The notes beneath the pieces were generated by a model. It made no database searches. It was not told where the DNA came from and was given only the letters and a program-made list of their open reading frames with translations. The translations under genes were made by a program, and so were the position numbers. A DNA stretch of 64,000 bases from Viscum album (lineage: Eukaryota > Streptophyta > Magnoliopsida > Santalales > Viscaceae), in contig CAUJRU010000137.1 of the NCBI GenBank assembly GCA_963277665.1, forward strand, positions 868,001 through 932,000, in the 5' to 3' direction. Position 1 is the first letter of the stretch; each line of letters begins with the position of its first letter. This document shows, one piece after another, positions 48,397 through 59,933 of this stretch.

Positions 48397-48930
48397 TCAC
48401 ATATCATTGGTAGTCTCTTCATCATCATCCACATAAATACTTCCCATATGACCATACTGATTCTCTTCATGAGTCTTTCCCTTAGGGCATTTGTTTGCAT
48501 AATGCCCATACATTCCACATTTAAAACACTTAACCATTTTTGATGTCGTAGCAATACCATTATCCTCATCCCTGGTATTAACTGAACCTTTTCCTTTGCA
48601 CTTACTGGATTTGTGTCCTTCTTTTCCACACCCAAAGCATCTTCCAGTTCCTTTGAAACATTCTCCTTGATGCCTCTTCCCACATGATTTACATAGGGGA
48701 AATTGAACTTTCTTTCCTCTATGATCATCATGAAACTCCATCTTTCTCTTATTAGCCGAGTCAGGAAACTTACCAAATTTTACTTTATTGATCATATTAT
48801 GAGATTGCTGATTCGGCATAATAATGATGTTTGGACTTCAAAATCCCATTTCATTTGGTTTCTCATAAAGAATATCATTCCATTGTCCATCATTTCCTCC
48901 ATTATCGTGAATCACCTTGTTTCCAGCCAT
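48397..48930 (-). pseudogene. Internally deleted gag of element 5, zinc-knuckle region open
   Basis: On the minus strand an ATG at 48930 opens MAGNKVIHDNGGNDGQWNDI, which breaks off at a stop near 48835. A second open stretch, 48819-48397 (140 codons), is the C-terminal gag part: basic linker, CKSCGKRHQGEC (C-x2-C-x3-H-x4-C), then two CCHC knuckles, CFGCGKEGHKSSKC and CFKCGMYGHYANKC, and an acidic end. The middle, including the capsid core (about 250-300 residues in the family), is missing. Gag knuckles bind the element's RNA. The open zinc-finger part could still be translated, but there is no evidence that it is. Alternative frames across the same bases (48776-48345) are shadows. Confidence 0.88.
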
Positions 48931-49177
48931 TTTCTAAAACCCAAAAAGAATAGCGTGAGAGGCAAAAATCATGCTAGGGAAAACAACATAATAAAGGGGG
49001 AGTACCTTGAACATATAACATCTTAGGTTTAATTCTATGATCGTTAGCGTAGTTCTAGTACTATAACCTATACGTATACTTAACCTTAGGGACATCCCTA
49101 GACATACCTTAGAAATATCTCTAGGGATCTCACTAACGTTTTCGCATCCTAGTTTCCAAAGGTTGACTAAACCTTTC
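48931..49177 (-). other. Untranslated leader of element 5 between PBS and gag ATG
   Basis: About 250 bases with no long open frame. In the intact family this would be the packaging region. Confidence 0.6.
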
Positions 49178-49190
49178 CTCTGATACCAAA
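49178..49190 (-). promoter_or_regulatory. Primer binding site, element 5
   Basis: TTTGGTATCAGAG on the minus strand, directly after the LTR end CTCTACA. TGGTATCAGAG matches the initiator tRNA-Met PBS exactly. Confidence 0.93.
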
Positions 49191-52100
49191 TGTAGAGACC
49201 CGTATCTTGACGTACATGGACATTACATTACATTTGCGGAATACTTAGTACATAACAAAAACACACACTAAAGGATCGTAATAGTTTAGTGTCTTTGGAA
49301 ACTCGGAACGTAATCTTCTAATCGTGGTGAAAGTTTTTCAATATCTCCCATAAAGGTCATCCCTTTTTTTTACCTAAAACCTTTATTTATATCCTGGGGA
49401 AAAGAAAACATAAAAGGGTGAGCTCAAATGCTCAGTAAGGGTAAACAAAAGAAATAAAAATCATATCATATACATAAGAACATAGCTTTTGGAAATCATA
49501 ACCTGCAAAAGAGTTCATAATATCATAACATGGGATAAAACATAGAAGTGAAAATGAGATCACCATAATCATAACATGAAACTTGAAACTTTGTGGCATG
49601 CACACATAATCATGGAAAATCATTTCTTGTTAGTCATGACTCATTGCCAAGACTATCTTAGTGGACAAAGTCCCTTTCTGAATCGAGTAATCCTCGTTTC
49701 AGTCCTGTTTCACTGAACCGGTATAACCTACCATTCCAGCCATGTCTATCTCATGAGATATAAAATCTTTACCCAATGCATTGGAGGGAGATATAGGTCC
49801 CACCCATCTCTTAATGAATCCTTTCTTATGTGTGCCACAAAATCATAAATCATACATCATTGCATAACCCATGTAATAAAAATGGGATTCTTAAACAACA
49901 TGACATCATAAAACCATTCATATAAGATAAAGGAATTCATAAACATAATTCCATCACAACATAGTCAAATAAATGTAAAAATATGGATAGAAACAGAACC
50001 CTTTATTATCTTATATGGAAAATAATTTTGATAAAACACTTGAATTGAATTCTTGAGGAAAATATCATTTCTTCTTCAAAATCAATTTCTTTTCACAAAA
50101 CATCATGCAATTTTAAAAGAAAGAGATTTTATTGAAAATAGTCATGAAATATTTTAGAGGAAGCTTCATGAAAATAAGGCTTTATAAAACAGTATAAATC
50201 CGTTCGTGCCGTATAAGTTAAAAAAAACATTCTTCGTACTTTTGTCGGAAAAGTCAAAAAGTACCTCGTACGAAAAACGAAAAAAGATTCCTTTCATATC
50301 CTTTACTAAAAACTCATAGAAGGGTAAAATTGGATTTAAACAATTGTAGTTGGATGGAAATAATATTACATATTGAGGGAACATGGATGTGGATGATAAA
50401 ATACACCCCAGTAAATACATACGATTAAACAATCTCGGATAAAAATGAGATTGTGATATTTCCCTTACCTTAGGTCTGACGTGCTTTGTAAGTGTCCGAA
50501 CCTCCTGTATAATGATTTAAATCATGTTATTGACTTATTCCAGAATCATATTCATTGTTATTATATCATATATGGTTCACTTATGACATTATATTACCCG
50601 TTCTTTTGTAAATTCCATGTTAAAGAAGCGTTTTGGGTAAAATCGTTTCATTTATCTTAGGTGTTTTGACTTGTTGTTCTTGACATCATTATTACTTATA
50701 TCATGATTTACTTACTTCCAGAATATAAAATATGATTTATATATCATATATATTCAGTATATATATATATATAATAGGTAGATAAATAAAATGAAAAACA
50801 CCGTTCATGGAGACGGTAGTCCGTACGTACGCATGAACGCTGTTTTCCTTTCCTTATTGTCTTGAAATGGAAGTAAGTAGATGACATACATATGTATATA
50901 TATACATAAATCCAGTAGCTTTATAATGTCATATATTTCATTATTATTTCTTATATATACATTATAATCATTCTTAAATGGTTAACATGGAGAATGAATC
51001 TCATCGCGTCGTGGAGACGGTATTCCGTACGTACGCACGAGCGATGATATCATTTCTATAAATATTGAATTGAATTGGAGTGTATTATACAATATATCAG
51101 AATAAATATGATGTTTTAATAACTATTTATAGTTATTCTTTACACCATTATACCCATCCATGTAAGGTGGTGGTGGAAAATAGATTACACCACGGCGTGG
51201 AGACGGTATTCCGTACGTACGCACGCGCGGTGATTTCTTTTTCCGTAGGATGGATAGATGGTGAAATAGGGTTGTTTCATACTTATAATAACATATCAGT
51301 ATATGAGTGATACTGATGTTATTACTTCATAATGAAACAACCTAAGAAGAAGAAGTGGAAGAAGAAATAAAGATGAAAGAATTGGTAACGGTAATTACCT
51401 CTTCTTTGAAGTGCCTCTTTGAGACCTCCTCTTAGGGCACTAAAATTGGTCTTTGAGGAAGACCAGAACCTCTAGGATGTTGCTAGGGAAGTGGAGAAGA
51501 GATTTTGGCAGGGGTTGGCCGAGCTTGAGAGCTCAAATTGGTGTGAGGAGGAGGGGGAGGAGGTGTCCTTTTATAGGGGAGGAGAGGGGCACCTTAGGAA
51601 TTCTTAAAAATATTAATTTATAATAAATCTAACCCCACTTAAAAACCTCCAAAAATGACTCATATTCTAAGCTTAGATGAGATAGGGTTGTAATCTCATC
51701 AACCAATCAAATTTAGACATGTTTGGATCTTATTTTAAACCTTCTCAATTAGATTTAACTCTAAGTTAAATAATTTGACTTTTACCGTGTCTTTTTGTTT
51801 TCTTTCACTATATGGTTAATACACTTACTATAACATGCCAAACGAACCCCAAATTGTTTATTATTAATATATATATCCTTATCTAAGTCATTTGGCCGAA
51901 CCTTTGATTTTTAGGAATAAAATAACAATTAATAATATAATTTTTATTTAAAAACTATTTTGTGTCAATTTTGACACTATTTGATATATGATTTTTTTGA
52001 AAGTCATAACAGAATTAAATGTTCGAACCAAGTTGATTAAATCAACATTAATATATCATAGTAACCTATAAAATTAGTGGAATTCATAAAAATTCTCAAA

Positions 52101-53418
52101 TTACATTTATTTTGGTGTTTATAACATCAATTATGTCAATATTTCATAAATAAGATAATTACTGCATCATCTTTGTGTCATAAATTAATTAAATTTTTTG
52201 ATGTCTAAAATTTACAAATAAAATACCATTATGTAGGAAATCTTTTTATCTTTCTAATGAATATTTATAGTCGAATTTATCTTATGTATAACCCCATATT
52301 AAAAATGATTTACTTATTAAACTTTGATTTTAACTATTTTAACCCTTCTTTAAATAAATTAATAATAAATGTCCTAATCTAATCCATGTGGGCCTAAATG
52401 GTCATATTTTATTCCTAAGTTTGTTTTTGGTCGAATTACACTTTTCCAATAGAATTAGGACATGTGTTAGGGTAATATTGATATCATATTTACCCTTAGT
52501 TACCCTATTTACTATTAACCGCGGTAAAAATAGTAAAAAGTTACTATTCACCAAAAAATTATTTTTATCTCATTGAACCACATTTTACTTACTGATATCA
52601 ACCGTATCTGTCGGATTTTTGAAATTCCATTCACAGAAGCGGTAAAATTAAGTTTTATGCAAAAATTCAGTTTTTAACCTACCACTTAGTAGTTTCACTA
52701 TTCATCAAAAATTGATGTTTTTCAGAACAATGCCAAAATTTCATCCCAAGCTATATTTCATATTCCGAATTCAAAAATGAAGTCTATTTTACCAAATTCA
52801 TAACATAAAAGTTGCATTAATTAATTTTATAATTAAATCCCGCTGTTAAAACAAATAGCGTGTTTTTAAGAAACAATATCTATCAAAAGATTGACACTTG
52901 TTTATGTCTAGTTTAAATGTGAAACTACATCCAATGACCAACATTGTATTAAATTGTAAAAATATATTCTAAATATACTTTAAAACCACTCAAATTAATG
53001 ATTTATCACTATTAATTATTTCGATTAAAAAAGTTGTTTTTAATTATAATTTAGTAATTTTCACTATTCATCAGAATATGAAAGTTATCCGAAAAGTACC
53101 AAAATTTCACCTTAGGCTAAATTCGATACTCCGAATCCAAAAATAAAGTTCATTTTGAAAAATAAGATTTACTGGATTTCAAAAAGTGGTTATTACTATT
53201 CATAACGGCTAGTTTTAATAATATTTTTATAGCATATCGTTGTTTAGTGAAACTCGGTATTGCGTACTACACATGCTATCGAGGAAGGTCGCGATTGCGT
53301 GTAATGCAAGTTAAGTCAAGGATGTGTGTTGTGCAGGCTCCTTTTGGTGTAGCGTACAACACGAGACATTAATACAATTAAAAAGAATATTTTTCTTATA
53401 AAATCTTGGGCTGTTACA
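49191..53418 (-). repeat. 5' LTR of element 5 (sense on minus strand), 4228 bp
   Basis: This is the promoter copy: on the minus strand it is followed by the PBS at 49190-49178. A TATA box lies at 51575-51567. The stem-loops are at 50802-50839, 51002-51046 and 51188-51232, downstream of the predicted start site and therefore in the transcribed leader. The end GGTCTCTACA joins directly to TTTGGTATCAGAG. Confidence 0.95.
51567..51575 (-). promoter_or_regulatory. TATA box, 5' LTR of element 5
   Basis: TATAAAAGG on the minus strand, about 1.84 kb into the LTR, followed by a pyrimidine-rich CACCTCCTCCCCC stretch. It divides the LTR into a U3 of about 1.9 kb and R-U5 of about 2.3 kb. The same box is at 45147-45139 in the other LTR. 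Confidence 0.75.
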
Positions 53419-53423
53419 ATATT
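53419..53423 (+). repeat. Target site duplication of element 5, right copy
   Basis: ATATT, identical to 42759-42763. Confidence 0.95.
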
Positions 53424-55032
53424 AGTCATTATAAACTACTTTTTGAGTCATTGGATGTTGTATGCGAGTCATTTGAAGCTGTGTATGAGTGATTTGGCCT
53501 TCATACATGTCATTCCCTGGGTGAAATTATGATATTTATAAATAGTGTTTTATTCAATATTTCAATAATTTTTAATTTTAAATAAAATTAAATCAATTGA
53601 CACTTGAACTATTCAAAAATTATTAAATCATCACAATTAAATTATGATACAATCTATTCTTTGGGAAATTTAAAATAAGTTATCACTCCACAAGTTACTT
53701 GATACTTCTAAATCCATTTTTCTAAAAATGTAAGTAGTGTACAAACTAATTATGTTTTTAAGTAATCTACAGAATATTATTCTGTAATGAAAGTTTGAGG
53801 ATTATATATTTATTTTAACATCATTATTCACAAGAAAATCATGATATGATTCAAGATAATTTTTCAAGTGACTGTGAGGATTAAATGGATATGTGTCTAA
53901 GTTTTTCAACATAATTAAGTTAACTATCACACCATGATATGGTTAAATAAGTTTTGTTAATGATAAAATAATTTTAATGAATAATATATCACTGATGGGT
54001 ATTTATAAAATTCACAAATACATTTTTTTTTAGAATTATTTTTTATATTGATCACAAATAGAGTATTTATCAATGCGACTTTTAATTATCTGATGAAATG
54101 AGTTGAAATAGGATAATGTAATTTATGTAAATCCATCAGAGGAAACAATTAAATATAGAATAGAATATTCATGATCATGTCTATATACCCACATGAAAAG
54201 AAAACATAAGTAATGCATTGAGGATTTGTTTTTCTACAAATTCATTATGGGAATTCTCTAAAATATGAGAAAGAAATTGATTTCTGGAATTATTTTAATT
54301 TTTTGAATGTTGAGATTTACATAAATAAGGGGATTATTTAAGTGAGATAAATATGGGAGTTAGTATCACTAAGTGTCAAAAAACTGAGAGAAAATAGAGC
54401 TTTAAGTAAAAGTTTAGTGAAGAATAAAATTTTTGAATACTCCAAGAATTCAGTGAGGATGCTTGAGAAAAGATCAATATCTACATCTAAATATTCTGAT
54501 AAAGATTTACCTATTCATATATTTTTATGAATTATTATTATAGGTTTAAGGGAATTAATATGTGATCGTATTCATATCTATATATCATGATGGATTGATA
54601 AGAAGAGCTTCATCAATTATTTGAGCAACACATATTCTAAATTTAATTTTCTAATTCTAGGTTGTTCACATTTTTCCTACAAGATCTTCTATAAATCTTA
54701 ATGTGATGCTATATAACTCAAGGATATTGGATAATACCTAAATACCAACTTTTAATTTATCATAAAAATTATAGTGACAAATCTATGGGCCAAGATAACA
54801 ACTGGATGTATCATGGAGTAGGTACCCACCATAGGACTGAACCTTGTAAAAAATATTGCATGCCTTATTCCTTTTATTTATATACTCTCACATATAAGTA
54901 TTGTTATAATGTTTGAGAGGATTACAATCATTAATAATTATAGAGGTTTATTTCAAGTGTAAGAAATTATAAAAGTCTTACACCACCGATTCAAACCCCT
55001 TTTAGTGGTGCACCCATTCTTAGGGAATCTCA
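53424..55032 (+). repeat. LTR part of a SIRE-like copia element (element 6)
   Basis: The region ends GGGAATCTCA at 55023-55032, followed by a PBS. Features near the end (GTAGGTACCCACC, ACTGAACCTTGTAAAAAATA near 54836-54860, then ACCGATTCAAACCCC near 54985) resemble the end of SIRE/Maximus copia LTRs from memory. The left part was split by element 5, so its start lies before 42759. No gene is present. Confidence 0.6.
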
Positions 55033-55034
55033 AG

Positions 55035-55046
55035 TGATATCAGAGC
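55035..55046 (+). promoter_or_regulatory. Primer binding site, element 6
   Basis: TGATATCAGAGC, a tRNA-Met-type PBS with one G-to-A change, two bases after the LTR end. Confidence 0.8.
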
Positions 55047-55059
55047 ATCTATGATCCCT

Positions 55060-57640
55060 CTGTTAGATAATTAAGATACTTGAATAGATAATATGAATTC
55101 TATGTACAAAAGGGTTTTTATACCTTTTATGGTAATAACTAGCATGGTTAGAAGAATAGGATGCTTCCCTAACCTCTATCTATTGGTTTAAAAGTGGTAG
55201 ATGCAACAAAAGTGGGTTTTTACCCATTAAAAGAAGTGATCAAATGTCATTTTTTGATTATATGAATTTGGAAACTGATGGTAAATCCAGAAATTCTATT
55301 ATTATTTAATTATTATAAATGGTATTTACTAATTTTATGGGACTTAAAACTGTAAAATCTATCTAGGACAAGTTAGAAAGTATCTATTAAGGGAATTTAA
55401 ATATCAATGAAGAAAAATTACAAGTCTAGAGATGTAGGTTTGAAGACATAAAAAACTTGGGAAGATAAAATAATTGAAGAACATTTTACAAAAGTGAATG
55501 AGATAGTAAATAATTTTAAAGGATATGGTGAGAGATTGAAGTATTCTATAATTGTGAAGAAGTTAATGAGGAACTTTCCAAATATATTTGACCCTAAAAT
55601 CACTACCCTCGAAGAAAGAGAGAGTACCACACTTTTTGAATTTTATAATATATTTATTACTTAATAAATGATTAAGGTACCAAAATTCAAGAATAAATAT
55701 AAATAATATATGGATTTTTAATCCATAATAAAGTTTAAAATCAACGAAGAAGAAGTTGAAGGCTATAGTGATTTTGAATATGACCAAGTCAATAAAAAAT
55801 ATAAGAGAACCATGTATCTTATATCCAAGAATGTTAGAAAAGTAAATGGAAAATACACTACTGGAAAATGACCCTATACCCACAGTTTTCCAAAATCCAT
55901 GGGTATAGGGATTGGTTTGGAACCTATACCCGTGGTTTTGGTAAAACATGGGTATAGGTTGAAAATTACAACCTAGAACCACAATTTTTGAAAAATAATG
56001 GGTATAGGGTTCAGTTAAAGACCCATACCGATAGTTTTCTGAAAAAATGGGTATAGGTTTTGGTAAAAAACTTATAACCATGGTTTTTGAGAACCATGGG
56101 TATATATTTATTGTGCAAGTGTGAGGGAAATAAATTCCATGGGAACAAAACTATTTATATGGGAAAACCTATACCCAAATTTTTCTACCTATAACCATGG
56201 TTTATAAAATATATATAAGTATATATATATATATATATAAACATAAGATTATACAGGGTAGTGGATAGGTGTATCAGTTAGGAAGAGGCAATCAAGGTTT
56301 CAAATTTGGATGTGGGATTTTTTTAAAATCCTACAGCCATAGTTTGAGAACCGTGGGTATATGGTTTTTGAAACGATGTAAAATTTCCCATAAAACTATT
56401 ACCATATTTCATAACTATGGGTATATAATTTTTCAAACCATGGGTATATCTTAGAACTATATTGATACCTTAAGCTCCCATAGTTCTCTGAACCGTGGTT
56501 ATAGCCTATACCCATGGTTTTGTGGGCTATACCCACTATTCCAAATAGTGGGTATATGGTTATTTATCAGTAGTGATACAAAGGAAAAATACCAATTATA
56601 TTATTTAACTATGGTGTCATTGGATAATTTACCATAAATTATTTAAGGAGAAATATTATTTAATATGAGGTTAATGAACAAAGTGACACACCTCAGGGGT
56701 AAAATTTTAAAATATATAAACAAATACCGTGAACACATAAATTAGTTTCCCAGAATAAAGATAAGAAATATAATGATTAAAGAAGATGATGAAGAATATT
56801 TATAAATTAACCAATTAAAATATACCAATATAGATAAATTCACAAATTCTATGGCTTATGTGAATAAACATGCAGACACATCAAGAAATGAGGAAGAAGA
56901 GAGATAACTTATATGGAACACATGCTAACATATGATTTGGAAGAATTTATTTCATAGAGTATAAAGATCAATAAGGTTATCAGGTCATCAAATAAGGAAA
57001 ATGAAAATAAAACTGATGATAAGGAAGAGTTTAACAATAAGGAAGCTACTTATATTAATGAAATCAATAAAATCAAGCTAAAATCTACAAATAATGATAA
57101 GATAGTGAAAAATATGGAAGAGAAACTCAATATAAAAGAATAAAAACTGTACAAGAATCAATAAAATTGTATGAAAGATAAATATTAAATGAATAATATG
57201 GGATATTATTGCAATTGATAAGTGGATATTAAGGCCGAGACATCAAAATCCACTGATAAATTGAAATCCAAGGATCTAGTGAAATCTTCACCTGCCATGT
57301 CTCAATGTAATTCTATTTTGACTAAAAATAATGGTTAAAAATATAAATATATCCATTTTTAGTCCAATAAGGGAGATTTGAAACCCTATATTAAATATAA
57401 GGGAGAGAAGAAAATCACTAGAAGAAATCCTCTACAAGGAAGAAAAAATCACAACACATGGCTATCCAACATTAATTTTTTTGGAATGAATTTATATTAT
57501 TATATAAGAATAATATTACGTTGTTATTATTGGTGTTATGGAATTTTTGGGTACAAATCATATCCATATTAGCATAATATGTCTCTACTGGGAATAAATA
57601 ATGATGTAAGGGGGACAGTTCTGAAAATTTTAGAAGACAA
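55060..57640 (+). pseudogene. Gag relic of element 6, split by a MITE
   Basis: DKLESIY near 55371 and LNINEEKLQV near 55399-55425, followed after frame changes by NEIVNNFKGYGER, KKLMRNFPNIFDPKITTLEE and RESTTLFEF to about 55640, follow the SIRE-type gag core. The MITE lies at 55856-56575. From 56700 to 57190 comes an Asn/Lys/Glu-rich helix-like part. Around 57520-57570 CYYWCYGIFGYKSYPY keeps the spacing of a CCHC knuckle with His changed to Tyr. A second partial ICDQCGHY is near 57727. The frame is broken throughout. Confidence 0.7.
55856..56575. mobile_element. CACTA-type MITE 1, 720 bp
   Basis: The left end CACTACTGGAAAATGACC and the right end GGTTATTTATCAGTAGTG are inverted (14 of 18 match) and flanked by a perfect ATA duplication (55853-55855 and 56576-56578). 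The interior consists almost wholly of CCTATACCCATGGTTTT-like motifs and their reverse complements, the subterminal repeats of a CACTA family. There is no coding capacity; the long minus-strand frame 55563-56081 crosses its border and is an artefact of the repeats. It was inserted in the gag of element 6. A (TA)n run is at about 56221-56240. Confidence 0.92.
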
Positions 57641-57869
57641 TCAGAAAAGAAGCATGCTATGAGCATGAATGCATGAAATCAGTCCACACAAAACACATTT
57701 TAGTTCTTTTGAAAAAATAAATCAAATATGTGACCAATGTGGTCATTATGTAGATTATTTACTGAAAAAAAATCCTTTAAAACATTTATATAATGAAAAG
57801 GGGAATAAATTTCAAAATTCATATCGGGAAGAAAGATCTCTTATTATTGAACTGACCATGAAATCATGA

Positions 57870-58060
57870 AAGAAATAAAATACAAGGGTTATTGAGAGTG
57901 GTTGTTCATCACACATATATGGAGATAAAAAATTATTTAAAAAACATAAAAAAAACATGATATAGGGATAGTTACATTTGTAAATGATAGTTCTCAGACA
58001 AATAAAGGCATTGGTACAACTAAGATTGAGGAAAAGAAGCTTAAATTCAAATAAGTTTTA
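57870..58060 (+). pseudogene. Aspartic protease relic, element 6
   Basis: VIESGCSSHIYGDKKLFKKH at 57888-57947 matches the copia protease site (D-S-G-C-S-x-H-M-T-G-D) with the catalytic Asp as Glu. After a frame change, GIVTFVNDSSQTNKGIGTTK near 57966-58024 matches the following family part. The protein would process Gag-Pol; this copy could not. Confidence 0.82.
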
Positions 58061-58675
58061 TATGTAGAGTGAACTAAACACAATATTCATAGTGTGATAC
58101 AATTATTTTATGAAGGAAATTAGTTTTAATTCATTAAATATTCATGAATCATCAATAATTATAAATTTAAATTAATTATATCTAACGGATAGAGAACTAG
58201 GGGTGTCCTTTTTCAAATTAGTGACTCAACCAATTCCCGTTACATAAGAAAAAATGAGAATAATATGATGAATAAGAGTTTTGATTACCTTTTCCATTGA
58301 AACACAAGTGAAATATTAAATCATCAAGCAATAAGAGAACTTCCTATCTCAAAATGGAAATTTAGGATGTTTGTGAAAATTTACAAAAGGGAAGATGATA
58401 TATGAAACACATAAAAGAGTGGATATCAAATCCACTAGGCCAAAAAAATCATTAATTCAAATTTTTGTGGTATTATGAGACATAATTATTCTATAGAAGA
58501 TATTTATTTCATTACTTTATTATATTATTTCACTCAGATGATTATAGTTATGTTTAACAAACACAAGTCTAAATTAGTTTACATATTTAAATTTTTAGAA
58601 GAAAAGTTTAGAAGGAGATATGAGTTTACATTATGAATATGAGAATAGATAATTATAGGGAATATAATTGAAATT

Positions 58676-59383
58676 CACAAAAATAGAAAAGGGGATACTT
58701 CCATGGACCTATAGCCATGGTTTAAAAACTATGTTTATAGGTGGCTATCGCCATAGTTCTATGGCCTATAGCCACAGTTTTAGAATTGTGGCTATAGTCT
58801 AGTTTTCTATGGCCTATGGCCATGGTTTTCAAAACAATGGATATAGGATATGTCTATAGCCATGGTTATCAAAATCATGGATATAGGAAAAAATTTTGGA
58901 AGGTCTATAGGAATGGTTTTCCAAAACTATGGCTATAGGGTTCCCGTGCTTCCGTGGGAAAGAAAATTACCGCAAAACATTTGGCGGGAAGACATACCAC
59001 CACAGTTTTGAGGATATTCCCATAATTTATATTAATATTTATATATATCATAATAATATATATATATATATATACACAAACACACACACACACACACCCA
59101 CATGAAGTATTCCGCAGTGTAGTGGAGAGAAACATTTATTCGTAAAGGGGAGGTGCAGGGATCAAAACTCAGCAGCCATAGTTTTTTAGGCTATTTCCAT
59201 GGTTTACAGAGGCTATAGACATGATGTCCAATTTCGAGGCCTATTTCAAAGATTTAAACCATGGAAATATGCCATGCCCTACTATTGCAGTTGGACAAAA
59301 CTGTGTCCCTAGCCCACAACCATGGTTTTGGGGCCTATTGACATGATTTTGAACCATGGAAATAAACCTTTTTTCTAGTTGTG
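58676..59383. mobile_element. CACTA-type MITE 2, about 708 bp
   Basis: The left end CACAAAAATAGAAAAGGG and the right end, read inverted, CACAACTAGAAAAAAGG are related terminal repeats with a decayed CACTA start. The interior carries many CCTATAGCCATGGTTTT-like motifs in both orientations, one base different from the motif of MITE 1. The borders are also set by the integrase reading, which resumes right after 59383. The 3-bp flanks (ATT and TCA) do not match. It contains a (TA)n(CA)n microsatellite. Confidence 0.82.
59056..59099 (+). repeat. (TA)n(CA)n compound microsatellite
   Basis: About ten TA units pass into about twelve CA units with one interruption. It lies inside MITE 2. A minus-strand frame over it (58905-59135) is an artefact. 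Confidence 0.9.
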
Positions 59384-59933
59384 TCATTTGAAAAATACCT
59401 TGAAAAACATGGGAGCAAACATGAGATTAGGGAAACATATACTCCTTACTGAAATGGAGTAACTAAGAGAAAAAATAAAAGTATTGTTAAGATAGGTAAT
59501 ATAATTTTAGCTAATCATAAACTCTAAAAGTTTTTCTAGAAAGAATTTTATTTCACAGATATCCAAATATTGAACATATGTTTATTGAGACCTGAAACTA
59601 ATATAAAAAATATGAAGTTTGATTAAAAATAAAACCAACTGTGAAGTACTTCAAAGTATTTGTCATATATTATTATATATAGATTAAAAAAAATTATCTG
59701 GTAAAGTTTAAAAAAATGTGAAGAAGGAATCTTTATAGGGTACCTATCTAACAAAAGTGTTAACAAAAAAGGGAGTAAAAGATGAACAATTTTATTGATT
59801 AATGAAATATTATAATTATTGAAAATTAGTCAAATATAGAGGATACATGTAAATCCTTTAACCAATTTGAGTTATGGATGCATTTAGTTTATACCTAAAC
59901 TCATGTATTTTATTAAAATATAAGTGTTTAAGG

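Larger units (their letters stand above)
42764..53418 (-). mobile_element. Element 5: young, internally deleted gypsy/chromovirus-type LTR element with 4.2-kb LTRs
   Basis: Two direct repeats of 4228 bp (42764-46991 and 49191-53418) start TGTAGAGACC and end GGGCTGTTACA on the + strand and are flanked by a perfect ATATT duplication. PBS (49190-49178) and PPT (47005-46992) show that the sense strand is minus: LTR start TGTAACAGCCC, LTR end GGTCTCTACA. The interior is only 2199 bp and holds gag fragments, a SINE and non-coding DNA; RT, RNase H and integrase are absent. Long LTRs with a short non-coding interior fit a LARD or TR-GAG type non-autonomous element. Its proteins would have to come from a related full-length element. 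It is by far the least decayed retroelement here. Confidence 0.95.
58060..59760 (+). pseudogene. Integrase relic of element 6, split by a MITE
   Basis: NIHSVIQLFYEGN near 58083-58121 matches the family's pre-integrase stretch (L-x-S-x-x-Q-L-C-D-x-G). MRIDNYREYN near 58638-58670 holds the second catalytic region (R-S-D-x-G-x-E-F/Y). The MITE interrupts at 58676-59383. Directly after it SFEKYLEKHGSKHEIRETYT and, past a stop, NGVTKRKNKSIVK near 59384-59490 match the third catalytic region and the family's N-G-V-A-E-R-K-N-R. The family's catalytic Glu in that box is Lys here (codon AAG or AAA). KPTVKYFKVF near 59628-59660 matches the integrase C-terminus. Confidence 0.8.
53424..59930 (+). mobile_element. 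Element 6: decayed SIRE-like Ty1/copia retrotransposon
   Basis: LTR end, PBS, gag, protease and integrase relics follow one another on the + strand. Integrase lying directly after protease, before any RT, is the Ty1/copia order. The gag is long with an acidic, Lys/Glu-rich coiled-coil-like C-terminal part, as in SIRE/Maximus. RT and RNase H are not found: the reading fades near 59760-59930 and another LTR begins at about 59934. Two MITEs are inserted in it. Stops are frequent. Confidence 0.78.

Noticed and set aside
48345..48776. 143-codon minus-strand frame overlapping the gag knuckles
   Set aside because: It overlaps the frame with three Cys/His knuckles (48397-48819) in another phase and has no motif of its own.
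42764..53418. Segmental duplication or assembly duplication of 4.2 kb
   Set aside because: Exact TG/CA-type ends, PBS, PPT and a perfect 5-bp flanking duplication show that the repeats are LTRs of one insertion.
55563..56081. 172-codon minus-strand open frame, the longest in the window
   Set aside because: It crosses the left border of MITE 1 into the copia gag; its Gly/Pro/Tyr/His-rich repeats come from the CCTATACCCATGG motif array.
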